Shown: piece by piece, positions 8,700-16,136 of the stretch
Layout: each line of letters starts with the position of its first letter
How positions within the stretch are numbered: position 1 is the stretch's first letter
Source of the DNA: CF-162 sp040882565
GTDB taxonomy: Bacteria; Chloroflexota; Dehalococcoidia; SM23-28-2; RBG-16-64-32
Length of the DNA stretch: 64,000 nucleotides
Direction of reading: 5' to 3'
NCBI GenBank assembly: GCA_040882565.1
Contig: JBBEAZ010000042.1
Span: 1 to 64,000, forward strand
The notes under the pieces: model-generated
The model's input: only the letters and a program-made list of their open reading frames with translations
Told to the model about the DNA's origin: nothing
Database searches by the model: none
Translations under genes and position numbers: made by a program

Positions 8700-9890
8700 C
8701 TAGTTCGCGTTCTCGACGACCATGGCGATGCCCTGGCCGCCGCCGATGCACAGCGTCGCCAGGCCGCGCTTCGCGTCTCGACGCTTCATCTCGTGGAGCA
8801 GCGTGACGAGGATGCGCGTGCCGCTCGCCCCGATCGGGTGGCCGAGGGCGATCGCGCCCCCGTTGACGTTGACGCGCTCGAAGTCCCAGCCCAGCTCGCG
8901 GCCAACGGCCAGCGACTGCGCAGCGAACGCCTCGTTCGCCTCGATCAGGTCCATGTCGCCGATGCCCAGACCGGCCCGAGCGAGCGCCTTCTGCGTCGCC
9001 GGCACAGGGCCAACGCCCATCACTCGCGGCGGCACACCTGCGCTCGCGTACGAGGTCACGGTGGCCATCGCGGGCACCCCCAGTTCCTCGGCCTTCTTGC
9101 GCGACATGATTACCACAGCGGCTGCGCCGTCGTTGATGCCCGACGCATTGCCCGCCGTGACCGAGCCATCGGGCTGGAACGCCGGTCGCAGCTTGCCCAG
9201 GACCTCGGTCGTCGTGTCGGCACGGAAATGTTCGTCCTTGTCGACAACGACCGGCCCTTTGCGCGACTTCACTTCGACAGGCACGATCTCGTCGTTGAAC
9301 CGGCCGGCCTCCCAGGCCTGCGCCGTCTTCTGCTGGCTCTGCGCCGAAAACTCGTCCTGGTCGGCGCGCGAAATCTCGTAGTCGGTCGCCACGTTCTCGG
9401 CGGTGATGCCCATGTGGCAGTCCGCCAGCGCGCACCAGAGGCCGTCGCGGATCATGTGGTCCAGCACTTCGCCGTGGCCCATCTTGTAGCCGTGACGTCC
9501 CTTGGGCAGCAGGTACGGCGTCGCCGACATGTTCTCCATCCCGCCCGCAACGACGATATCCGCATCGCCGAGCAGCACAGCCTGCGTCGCCAGCGCGATC
9601 GTCTTCAGCCCGCTGCCGCAGACCTTGTTCACAGTCGTACACGGCACACTGTCCGGGATCCCCGCGGCGATCGAGGCCTGCCGCGCCGGGTTCATCCCCA
9701 GCCCGGCGGAGAGCACGTTGCCCATGATCACTTCGTCGACCTGATCCGGCGACACTTTCGCGCGCTTCAGCGCCTCGGCAATCGCGACCGCCCCCAGCGT
9801 CGTCGCTGCGGTGTCGGTAAATGCTCCGCCAAACGTGCCGATGGGCGTGCGCACTGCGCCAGCGATTACAACTTCATTCGTGCCGTTCAT
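8700..9890 (-). CDS. Acetyl-CoA acetyltransferase (thiolase)
   Basis: A 396-residue thiolase that joins two acyl-CoAs, or thiolyses 3-ketoacyl-CoA, in the cytosol. The nucleophile is Cys91 in NKVCGSGLK, the catalytic His351 is in ALGHPIGASG, and the second Cys381 is in TLCIGGGQG. Length and motif spacing match biosynthetic/degradative PhaA-AtoB-type enzymes. The ATG at 9890 is chosen over the adjacent one at 9893 because a GGAGG on the complement (9899-9903) lies 8 nt away. The open frame extends much further upstream, but that part is non-coding in character and lies opposite the S26-like gene. Confidence 0.94.
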   Translation of the reverse strand: MNGTNEVVIAGAVRTPIGTFGGAFTDTAATTLGAVAIAEALKRAKVSPDQVDEVIMGNVLSAGLGMNPARQASIAAGIPDSVPCTTVNKVCGSGLKTIALATQAVLLGDADIVVAGGMENMSATPYLLPKGRHGYKMGHGEVLDHMIRDGLWCALADCHMGITAENVATDYEISRADQDEFSAQSQQKTAQAWEAGRFNDEIVPVEVKSRKGPVVVDKDEHFRADTTTEVLGKLRPAFQPDGSVTAGNASGINDGAAAVVIMSRKKAEELGVPAMATVTSYASAGVPPRVMGVGPVPATQKALARAGLGIGDMDLIEANEAFAAQSLAVGRELGWDFERVNVNGGAIALGHPIGASGTRILVTLLHEMKRRDAKRGLATLCIGGGQGIAMVVENAN

Positions 9891-9972
9891 CATGGGCCCT
9901 CCGTTCTGCTTCGATAATACCCCACCCCAACGCACGTGGTCATCGAAATTGCGCGGTGGTAGAGTATGCCAA

Positions 9973-10576
9973 ATGCTGACCCGGATCGGCGCCGCGTGGT
10001 TGGTTTTGTCGCTGACCAGCGCCGCATGCGGCGGCGATGACAATGTGGTCCTCCGATTTCGAGCGGAGGGAGTTGCCATGGAACCAACAATCCATGACGG
10101 GCAGGAACTGGACGCACTCAGGTACACTGGGCCGATCCAAGCCGGAGATGTCATCATCTTCTCCGCGCCAACGAGTACCGATCGCCTCTTCATCAAACGT
10201 GTGATCGCAATCCCCGGCCAAACTGTTGAAATTGATCCAGCAGCCGAGCAAGTGGCGGTCGACGGCCTTGCAATTCAGGAGCCGTATGCACAAGGGCATA
10301 CTGCGTGCGCTGAAGTCTGCGGCTTTGTCGTGCCCTCTCTTGATGGAAGTTCAACGGCGCCGAACGGCATCGATGGAGCACGCGTACACATTCCGGACGA
10401 GGCTTGGGAGGCTGCAGCCTGCCGCCGTACTGGATGCTTCTTTGTGATGGGCGATAACAGGGAAAACAGCTCGGACTCACGGCAAGGGTGGACATCCCAT
10501 AGTCCGCAAAACAGCCGCGTGACCACAGGTTCTTGCCAATCGCCGTTCCTGACTCCGCCGAGTACTCCTAAGCGTG
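9973..10576 (+). pseudogene. Signal peptidase I-like (S26) lipoprotein, Ser-less and 3'-disrupted
   Basis: From ATG 9973 the product begins with a lipoprotein signal (LVLSLTSAAC-GG) and continues into an S26 signal-peptidase fold. GVAMEPTIHDGQ replaces the usual SMxPT, so the nucleophile Ser is Ala. The general-base Lys remains in FIKRVIAIPG, and the GDNRENSSDSR box E is intact. After box E the frame loses family similarity (GWTSHSPQNS) and runs without a stop through a repeat copy and into antisense of the next gene as far as 11193. A +1 frame gives a stop at 10522. It looks disrupted, and was perhaps already non-catalytic before that. Confidence 0.6.
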
Positions 10577-10661
10577 AGGTGCAGCGGAGCCGCTGCCGGG
10601 GGGCTCGGGGGGTGTCCCCCGAAGTCCTATTTTTCTTGGGGTGGGGCGGGGCGGGGCGGGC
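10577..10661 (+). repeat. GC-rich double-hairpin repeat, copy A
   Basis: First hairpin GCAGCGGAGCCGCTGC at 10581-10596; second is G6-TGT-C5 at 10607-10620; then a short T-rich stretch (ATTTTTCTT) and a G-rich tail made of GGGGTGGGGCGGGG-like runs. It sits between the broken S26-like gene and the converging gene at 10684. Five more copies in the same orientation lie at 12821, 15991, 21352, 22152 and 24230. Confidence 0.85.
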
Positions 10662-10683
10662 GACCCCCAACCACGGCCTAACC

Positions 10684-11292
10684 CTACTTGATCAGCACGC
10701 TCCGGCTCACCGTCACAGCATTGTTAGACACATCGCCTTCGGATCCCACCGGCTGGTCGTTGACGCGGCACACGCCGCCGGGCGTCGGCTCCGTGACCGG
10801 CCCGGGCTCCGACGTCGCCGGATCACAGTGCGTAATCCCCACCGTCACGGTCTGCCTGACCACCGACATCACGGCCGGGCTGTGACACTCGTACCTGACC
10901 CGCCAGACCATCGTCTTCGACTCACCCGCGTAGATCAGCATCGAAGTCTGTCCCGGCATCACAAGCGTGATCCCGCGCTCGCAGCCGGTGGGAACCCCCT
11001 CAGCGATGGTCATGCCGACTTTCACCATTTCGGTCTCGTCCGAGAAGTTCTCGATCTGGGCGACCACCCACATGTAGCGCCCATTCGTATCCGAGATGTT
11101 CGCCGCGCTCGGCCAGTTAAGCGACACATAGTTCACGCCGACATCGTTCGCGCCGTCGGACCGATGGGCGTTGCTTTCAGCGCCGGGCGGTAAGGCGCGT
11201 GTCGCCAGGGCACTATTGCCTTGAAATGAGATGCCAGTTGCCGCAACGGACACCGCGGCCAGGGCGACTACCAGACACGCCAGAGTCCTCAT
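10684..11292 (-). CDS. Secreted protein of unknown function
   Basis: A 202-residue protein with a clear Sec signal peptide (MRTLACLVVALAAVSVAA-TG). The mature part looks all-beta: MWVVAQIENFSDETEMVKV, then ITLVMPGQTSMLIYAGES and a run of Val/Thr strands, ending TVSRSVLIK. Four cysteines are spread along the chain. This resembles an extracellular Ig-like or DUF11-style beta domain, though no family is recognised. The start at ATG 11292 is supported by an AGGAGGT Shine-Dalgarno on the complement (about 11300-11306) and by a strong promoter upstream. The 3' end faces repeat copy A. Confidence 0.8.
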   Translation of the reverse strand: MRTLACLVVALAAVSVAATGISFQGNSALATRALPPGAESNAHRSDGANDVGVNYVSLNWPSAANISDTNGRYMWVVAQIENFSDETEMVKVGMTIAEGVPTGCERGITLVMPGQTSMLIYAGESKTMVWRVRYECHSPAVMSVVRQTVTVGITHCDPATSEPGPVTEPTPGGVCRVNDQPVGSEGDVSNNAVTVSRSVLIK

Positions 11293-11335
11293 GACCCCCT
11301 ACCTCCTCGTTCGCACCCTCTGTTGGTCGGCCCCA

Positions 11336-11363
11336 ATTATAGGCGCGCCGGATAATCCGTCAA
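11336..11363 (-). promoter_or_regulatory. Sigma-70-type promoter for secreted protein gene
   Basis: Read on the minus strand: -35 TTGACG (complement of 11358-11363), a 16-nt spacer, and a perfect -10 TATAAT (complement of 11336-11341), about 44 nt upstream of the ATG at 11292. Confidence 0.65.
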
Positions 11364-11395
11364 TCGCCTCGCGCGACCACGGTGTTGATGTTGTG

Positions 11396-12055
11396 TTAAC
11401 CCTCCGGCTTCTTGTACCCGCGGCCCTGCTCCGGCACCTCCACCCCCAGCGCCCGCCACATGTACCACGTCCCCACGCTGCGGTACGGCCGCCAGGGTTC
11501 CGCGATCTCGCGCATGACGTCCGCTTTCGGCATGTCCGCCAGTCCGTAGGTGATCTGCATCCCCTTCTGCACACCGAGGTCACCCACCGGCAGCACGTCC
11601 GGCCGCCCCAGTGAGAACATCAGGAACATTTCCGCTGTCCAGCGCCCGATCCCCTTCACCGCAGACACTCGCTCGACCGCCGCCTCGTCATCGAGGTGCT
11701 CGAAATCCCCGTCCGAGAGGAACCCGGAGTCGAACTTATCGGCGAGATCGCGCAGGTAGACCACCTTCTGCCGCGAAAGCCCCGCCGCCCGCAACTCCTC
11801 GTCCGTCGCCTTGAGAAATCGCGCCGGCGCGTACCACGTCTTCTCATCCGTTTCCATCAGCGTCAGCACTCGCCCGAGGATCGCCCGCGCCGCCGGCCCC
11901 GCCAGTTGCTGGAAGAACACCGCCCGCGCCAGCGACTTGAACGCCCCGCCGTCCGACCGGATCTCGAACGGCCCCGCCAGGTCGATGATCCCGGCCAGTT
12001 TCGGGTCCGCCTTGCGCACATGGTGGAGCGCCTTCTTCACGTCATATGTCAACAT
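11396..12055 (-). CDS. HhH-GPD DNA glycosylase (AlkA-like)
   Basis: A 219-residue base-excision-repair glycosylase that removes alkylated purines such as 3-methyladenine. The helix-hairpin-helix/GPD signature is visible as VKGIGRWTAEMFLMFSLGR followed by the catalytic-region DVLPVGDLGVQKG, with the Asp in VGDLG. AVFFQQLAGPAARAI is the usual N-terminal helical segment. It lacks the N-terminal TBP-like domain of E. coli AlkA, so it resembles the shorter bacterial/archaeal forms. The start is uncertain: ATG 12055 is preferred, but ATG 12103 is in frame and would add a basic 16-residue leader. Confidence 0.87.
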   Translation of the reverse strand: MLTYDVKKALHHVRKADPKLAGIIDLAGPFEIRSDGGAFKSLARAVFFQQLAGPAARAILGRVLTLMETDEKTWYAPARFLKATDEELRAAGLSRQKVVYLRDLADKFDSGFLSDGDFEHLDDEAAVERVSAVKGIGRWTAEMFLMFSLGRPDVLPVGDLGVQKGMQITYGLADMPKADVMREIAEPWRPYRSVGTWYMWRALGVEVPEQGRGYKKPEG

Positions 12056-12154
12056 ATCGCGCCGGATTCTAGCACGCGCCTTCATTGACATCCTGCGCCT
12101 CATGTCACATCGTGCGGGGTGTCACGCCAAGCAACCCACATGGGAGGTCAGTGC

Positions 12155-12508
12155 GTGCGAATCGCGGCCCCGGCAACCGGCATACTCCTCTTCATCGCAG
12201 CCTGCGGCGGCGGCGACAGCCCCTTCGACGCCGACGATCCCACCGCCACTGCCCTCAGCGCCTCCCAGTCCCCGCGCGACACCGCCACCCCCACCCCCAG
12301 CGCCTGCGCCACCGAATACGAAGTCAAGGACGGCGACACCCTCCTCGACATCGCCCTCACCCACGACGTCACCATCGAAGCCATCGTCGACGCCAGCAAC
12401 CTCCCCGACGCCAACACCCTCTCCATCGGCCAAAAGCTGATGATCCCCTGCGCCCAACCAACGCCATCCCCCACCGCCACATCGACGGCAACTCCCGAAC
12501 CGACCTAA
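12155..12508 (+). CDS. LysM-domain lipoprotein
   Basis: A 117-residue lipoprotein. The GTG at 12155 is chosen because GGGAGG (12142-12147) lies 7 nt upstream and gives a textbook signal, RIAAPATGILLFIAAC-GGG, with the lipobox cysteine at about residue 20. A Pro/Ser/Thr linker follows, then one LysM domain (YEVKDGDTLLDIALTHDV to SIGQKLMIP) predicted to bind peptidoglycan or other GlcNAc polymers, and a short Pro/Thr tail. It probably sits on the outer face of the membrane. A second protein of the same design is encoded at 48758-49201. Confidence 0.85.
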   Translation: MRIAAPATGILLFIAACGGGDSPFDADDPTATALSASQSPRDTATPTPSACATEYEVKDGDTLLDIALTHDVTIEAIVDASNLPDANTLSIGQKLMIPCAQPTPSPTATSTATPEPT

Positions 12509-12750
12509 CACCGCGCTCGCGCCCGGCGATCCGCCGTAGGGGCGAGGCACGTCCCGCATCGCCCCAATATCCCGCCGCGCTCGTGCTTCGTCCCGGACGC
12601 CCCGGCGTGCACCGACACCGCGCCATCCAGGATGGCCCCGCACACCGTCGTGGGTCAGGGCCCGAGCCCTGACCGCGCAGGGTCGCCTCCTCGCGCACGC
12701 ATACCCACGCGAAGGGCAGCGGAGCCGCTCTTGGGAGCCCCGCGACACCT

Positions 12751-12785
12751 ACCTCCCGGTCAGTGCTGGGCTCTGACCGGGAGGT
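12751..12785. other. Perfect 13-bp hairpin
   Basis: ACCTCCCGGTCAG (12751-12763) is the exact reverse complement of CTGACCGGGAGGT (12773-12785), with a 9-nt loop. It lies between converging genes and may act as a bidirectional transcription stop or be a mobile-repeat remnant. Confidence 0.6.
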
Positions 12786-12820
12786 TCCGCCTATTCACGC
12801 TTGGCGGCGCACCAACGCAA

Positions 12821-12920
12821 AGGTGCAGCGGAGCCGCTGCCGGGGGTTCCCTACCGGGCGCGTCTGGGCGGGGGGTGTCCCCCCGAGAACCCATTTCTAA
12901 TGGGGGCGGGGGGCGGGGCG
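12821..12920 (+). repeat. GC-rich double-hairpin repeat, copy B
   Basis: First hairpin GCAGCGGAGCCGCTGC (12825-12840). The copy then carries an extra roughly 20-nt segment (TTCCCTACCGGGCGCGTCTG) before the G-run/TGT/C-run hairpin and the G-rich tail (GGGGGCGGGGGGCGGGGCG). Copy F shares the same extra segment, so B and F form a long subtype. Confidence 0.85.
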
Positions 12921-12971
12921 TAACCGTGCCCGCCCCGTGGGTCAGGGCCCCAGCCCTGCCTGACCTCAGGC

Positions 12972-13466
12972 TCACTCCTCCTCGTGCGCCCACCGGTCCG
13001 TCCCCTGCAACACCGACCGGATGTGGTTAATCTCCCCGCCGTGGTACACGTCGTGCTCAACCATCACCCGCACCAGCCAGCGCGTCTCCTTCATCTCGCC
13101 CCAGTTCGCCTTGCGCATCACCAGCAACTCGGCGTCATCCTCGAGCGCCGCCACATGCGAGCGCAGCAGGTCGTGCCCGCGCCGCAACCAGCCGATCGTC
13201 GCCGCCGGTGACTTCTCGTACCCCGTCGCCACATCGATCGTCTCCCACGTCAGCGTCCCATCGCTAAACGCGTGGTCCGCATACATGAACTTGCACTTGC
13301 CGATGTGCTGGACGATCTGCCAGACCTTCCGCTGACCGCCCGGCGGCCGCGCGCCCCAATCCTGATCGTGCAGCGATGTCAGGTTGTTCAGCAGCGAATG
13401 CTCATCAGCGCCGTCGAAGGCCTCATCCATCATCCAGAGGAGGTTCTCGACCGCTGCACGGCTCAC
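12972..13466 (-). CDS. DinB-family protein
   Basis: A 164-residue DinB/YfiT four-helix-bundle protein. Members are metal-binding and include thiol-dependent S-transferases, though most are uncharacterised. The histidines expected to bind metal are in IVQHIGKCK (near residue 53) and VEHDVYHGGEINHIRS (near residue 140), the latter an almost exact family signature. No signal peptide. Its start overlaps the stop of the AAC(3)-like gene by 4 nt on the same strand, so the two are co-translated. Confidence 0.85.
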   Translation of the reverse strand: MSRAAVENLLWMMDEAFDGADEHSLLNNLTSLHDQDWGARPPGGQRKVWQIVQHIGKCKFMYADHAFSDGTLTWETIDVATGYEKSPAATIGWLRRGHDLLRSHVAALEDDAELLVMRKANWGEMKETRWLVRVMVEHDVYHGGEINHIRSVLQGTDRWAHEEE

Positions 13467-14242
13467 GTCGTCACCCCCGGAAGGCTCGCCCGCGCCTCGT
13501 CACACTCCTCGTCCACGCCCAAGGGATGCAGGAAGGTCGTCTCATCGTGCTTAAGCCGCTCCACGACGGCATCAACCACATCCCGCGCCTTCACCAGGAT
13601 CGCCTCCGCATGCCCGACCCGCCCCGTGCGCTGAAGCCCCGCCTCACTGAGCCACTCGCCAACCAGCGCGAAGTTCTCGCAGCAGTGGTCAATCTCCCCA
13701 TAGTCGATACGCACCGGCTTCCCGTCTCGCAGCACCGTCACGTGCTTCGGGCGCCGGTACCGCACCCCGGCGATGCTCTCAGCCAGGTGTATCGTCGTAT
13801 TGGCGTCGTGCCCAACTCCTAGCAGCAGGACCTGCCCATCGAGCTCGAACACCCTCCCGACAGGGCTGTCCAGCCCATGCGGACAGTCGGCCGGGTGATC
13901 TGCCGTGATGACCTCAGCCTTCGGGCCGGCGGCTGCAAACGCGTGCGGGCTGTCGCTCCTCAGCACCCCGGGTAAGCGCCAGAAGGTATCGGCCACGACA
14001 CCCATCTCCTCGCAATTCGAAGTCGGACGGTCGAACGGCGCATCATCTTCGTACGACATGCTCGGCATCACCAACGTCCCCTCAGGCCCCAGCGCCCTCC
14101 GCAGCGCCTCGATCACCCCTTCCGGGCCACCCTCCACCGGCCTCACCTCGCGGAACGACGTGTGCACGACCAACACGCCGCCCGCCTCAACACCATGCTC
14201 ACACAGTTGCTCCTCGAGGTGCGGGATAGAAACAGGTTTCAA
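13463..14242 (-). CDS. AAC(3)-family N-acetyltransferase
   Basis: A 259-residue member of the AAC(3)/antibiotic N-acetyltransferase family, which acetylates aminoglycosides or, in other members, unrelated amines using acetyl-CoA. Visible family segments are VLVVHTSFREVRPVEGGP, TLVMPSMSYEDDAPFD, LRSDSPHAFAAAGP (the usual R..HP.HS region) and the catalytic-His area ANTTIHLAES. A chromosomal setting next to a DinB gene and far from mobile elements suggests a housekeeping or secondary-metabolism role rather than acquired resistance. It overlaps the DinB gene by 4 nt. Confidence 0.87.
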   Translation of the reverse strand: MKPVSIPHLEEQLCEHGVEAGGVLVVHTSFREVRPVEGGPEGVIEALRRALGPEGTLVMPSMSYEDDAPFDRPTSNCEEMGVVADTFWRLPGVLRSDSPHAFAAAGPKAEVITADHPADCPHGLDSPVGRVFELDGQVLLLGVGHDANTTIHLAESIAGVRYRRPKHVTVLRDGKPVRIDYGEIDHCCENFALVGEWLSEAGLQRTGRVGHAEAILVKARDVVDAVVERLKHDETTFLHPLGVDEECDEARASLPGVTT

Positions 14243-14269
14243 CGTGTGCAGCCGAACCGGGGTCGCCCC

Positions 14270-15016
14270 CTACTGCATGTACATCCCGCCGTTGATGTTG
14301 ATCTGCGCGCCCGTGATGTACCCGCCCTCGGTCACCAGGAAGCGCGTGATCGCGGCAACTTCCTCCGGCTTGCCGAAGCGGCCAAGCGGGATCTTGGAGA
14401 TCAGCGCCTGCTGCACTTCCTCCGTCAGGTTGATCACCATGTCGGTCTCGATGAAGCCGGGACAGAGCGCGTTCACCGAGATGTTGAACCGCGCCAGCTC
14501 CTGCGCCGCCGACTTCGAGAAGCCGACGATCCCCGCCTTCGCCGCCGCGTAGTTCGACTGCCCGAGGTTGCCCATCTGCCCGACGATCGAGGCCATGTTG
14601 ACGATCCGCCCGCCTCCGCGCTCGATCATGTGCGGCACCGCCGCGTAGGTGCAATAGAAGACGCTGTCCAGGTCCGTGGAAATGACCTCGCGCCACTCCT
14701 CCGCAGTCATGCGCCGGATCGTCCGGTCGCGGTTGACGCCCGCATTGTTGACCAGGATATCGAGTCCGCCGAACTCCTTGACCGCCGCCTCGATCAGCGC
14801 CTGGCACTCGTCCGGATGCGCGACGCCGGCGTGGAAGGCGATCGCCTCGCCGCCCTTCGACGTGATCTCGCCGACCAGCGCGTCCGCCGGCTCCTTGCTC
14901 TGGTAGTAATTGACGACGACCTTCGCGCCGTGTTCGGCCAGCTCCCAGGCAATCGCCCGGCCCAGACCGCGCGAAGCGCCCGTCACGACGGCGACCTTAT
15001 CGCTCAGACTCCCCAC
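14270..15016 (-). CDS. fabG: 3-oxoacyl-ACP / acetoacetyl-CoA reductase (SDR)
   Basis: A 248-residue classical SDR, full length. NAD(P)-binding TGASRGLGRA at residues 12-21, NNAG at 90-93, catalytic Ser143, Tyr156 and Lys160 (SNYAAAK), and a C-terminal ITGAQININGGMYMQ typical of FabG/PhaB. It reduces 3-ketoacyl-ACP or acetoacetyl-CoA with NADPH. Given the thiolase at 8700, an acetoacetyl-CoA reductase role is as likely as one in fatty acid synthesis. It lies 27 nt upstream of the AAC(3)-like gene on the same strand, so a three-gene unit with AAC(3) and DinB is possible. Confidence 0.9.
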   Translation of the reverse strand: MGSLSDKVAVVTGASRGLGRAIAWELAEHGAKVVVNYYQSKEPADALVGEITSKGGEAIAFHAGVAHPDECQALIEAAVKEFGGLDILVNNAGVNRDRTIRRMTAEEWREVISTDLDSVFYCTYAAVPHMIERGGGRIVNMASIVGQMGNLGQSNYAAAKAGIVGFSKSAAQELARFNISVNALCPGFIETDMVINLTEEVQQALISKIPLGRFGKPEEVAAITRFLVTEGGYITGAQININGGMYMQ

Positions 15017-15135
15017 AGTATCTCTCCCTCGTCTGTAGTCTCTTAGCGCCCGCTCAACCAGAGCGCCATCGCTTTATACCACGACCGGCGCATGCTTTGC
15101 AGACTGGACCCATCGCCCTTTACGGAGTCGCACCG

Positions 15136-15825
15136 TCAGTCGTGATGGTCCTCGCCGTACATGACCAGGCCCAGTTTCCGCGCGACCGCGCGGGATGCAT
15201 GGTTCGTCCATTGTGTGCTGTAAAGCGGAATCCGCCCCTCCGCTCGCACAGTCGCCGCCCAGAGAAGGACCACTGCGACTGCGAAACTATGTCCTCTGTA
15301 GCCCGGGGCCGTCTCGACTCCAGCCTCCGCTCCGCCCGCAGTCGACCGCGCTGAATGGCACACAGACACAATCTCACCGGCTGGGTTTCGTACAACCGCC
15401 AGAGGGTGCTCTGCTGACTTGGCGTCCCGAATCCAAGACAGCTCAGGAACGGTTTGGGCGTCTGTCGCGTCGTGGAGCAACTCTGCGCTATTTCCTGCCG
15501 CTGGCAGAGACTCCGGAAAGTGAAACGCCGGCCCTCGGTATTCCCCCAAACGTTTCCCGTCGCCGCCGAGCAATGGTGCAGCATCCTCCATCTCGCCCGT
15601 CTCATTGAACACGGCTTCGCGCGCAAAGATCTCTCCTAGTTCGGTCCTCTCCTCGTGGGACAACGCGGCGGACAAGAGCCAACTGTTCCCATCTGCTGTC
15701 CGCACGAGGTGGAGGGATGGAGCCGCGACGTCCTTACTGCGCGGTCGCAGCAACAACCCCGACTCGTCGCACTCGTACTGGACGTCAAGATGCAACTCGG
15801 CCAGACCCAGCGGCATCAGTTTCAC
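15136..15825 (-). CDS. GNAT-family N-acetyltransferase
   Basis: A 229-residue protein whose C-terminal half is a GCN5-related acetyltransferase. GVETAPGYRGHSFAVAVV is the acetyl-CoA pyrophosphate-binding motif A, followed by PLYSTQWTNHASRAVARK and a terminal LGLVMYGED, as in the family subset acting on small molecules or proteins. The N-terminal 100 residues are unlike known domains and may be a degenerate first GNAT repeat. The ATG at 15825 gives MKLMPLGLAELHLDVQ. It is followed by a 310-nt gap containing repeat copy C on its upstream side. Confidence 0.8.
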   Translation of the reverse strand: MKLMPLGLAELHLDVQYECDESGLLLRPRSKDVAAPSLHLVRTADGNSWLLSAALSHEERTELGEIFAREAVFNETGEMEDAAPLLGGDGKRLGEYRGPAFHFPESLPAAGNSAELLHDATDAQTVPELSWIRDAKSAEHPLAVVRNPAGEIVSVCHSARSTAGGAEAGVETAPGYRGHSFAVAVVLLWAATVRAEGRIPLYSTQWTNHASRAVARKLGLVMYGEDHHD

Positions 15826-16136
15826 AGCTCCAGCCTAGCCGCCATGCGGCACAGGTCAACGTGCCCAACCTGGCGCCTCTCACAACTCACACGTGCGATC
15901 CCGTTGGTTCGTAGCGGAGGCCTTCGACCTGAACACGGGTCGTCGGTATAACGCCCTGCGGCCCGGCGCGCGCCTTACCACCAACTTGGACGTGCAGCGA
16001 CGACGCTGCCGGGGGGTTCGGGGGGGTGTCCCCCCGAGAGACGTTTTTCTTGGGGTGGGGTGGGGAGGGGCGCACCCCGCAGGAGCACCCCAAACCCCAA
16101 ACCTGCTATATTTGCGTCCGACCAGAAGGACACCCC
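15826..16136. other. Intergenic region with repeat copy C and promoters
   Basis: This 311-nt divergent gap between the GNAT gene and the CoA-transferase gene encodes nothing recognisable. It holds repeat copy C (15991-16072) and an AT-richer stretch just before the CoA-transferase RBS. No clear promoter hexamers were found by eye. Confidence 0.5.
15991..16072 (+). repeat. GC-rich double-hairpin repeat, copy C
   Basis: First hairpin GCAGCGACGACGCTGC (15994-16009); second is G6-TGT-C6 at about 16021-16035; then ACGTTTTTCTTGGGG and a G-rich tail. This is the only copy located between divergent genes, so the family is not simply a terminator. Confidence 0.85.

Larger units (their letters stand above)
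12509..12971. repeat. Gene-free repeat/hairpin island
   Basis: This 463-nt gap between two converging genes holds no credible gene. It contains, in order: a CGTAGGGGCGAGGCAC motif (12535-12550) shared with the tandem repeat at 18.3 kb; an 8-bp hairpin GTCAGGGC/GCCCTGAC (12654-12673); a partial copy of the first repeat hairpin (about 12715-12730); a perfect 13-bp stem at 12751-12763/12773-12785; repeat copy B; and a second GTCAGGG-type dyad near 12940-12960. Confidence 0.7.

Noticed and set aside
9811..11193. Single 460-codon open frame covering the S26-like gene and beyond
   Set aside because: After about 10490 it runs through a repeat and then opposite a well-formed secreted-protein gene, with His/Arg/Pro-rich shadow composition. 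Only the part from 9973 to about 10500 is coding.
13463..14242. Acquired aminoglycoside resistance gene
   Set aside because: The AAC(3)-like gene overlaps a DinB gene, is compositionally like its surroundings and is not near mobile elements, so transfer of a resistance gene is not supported.
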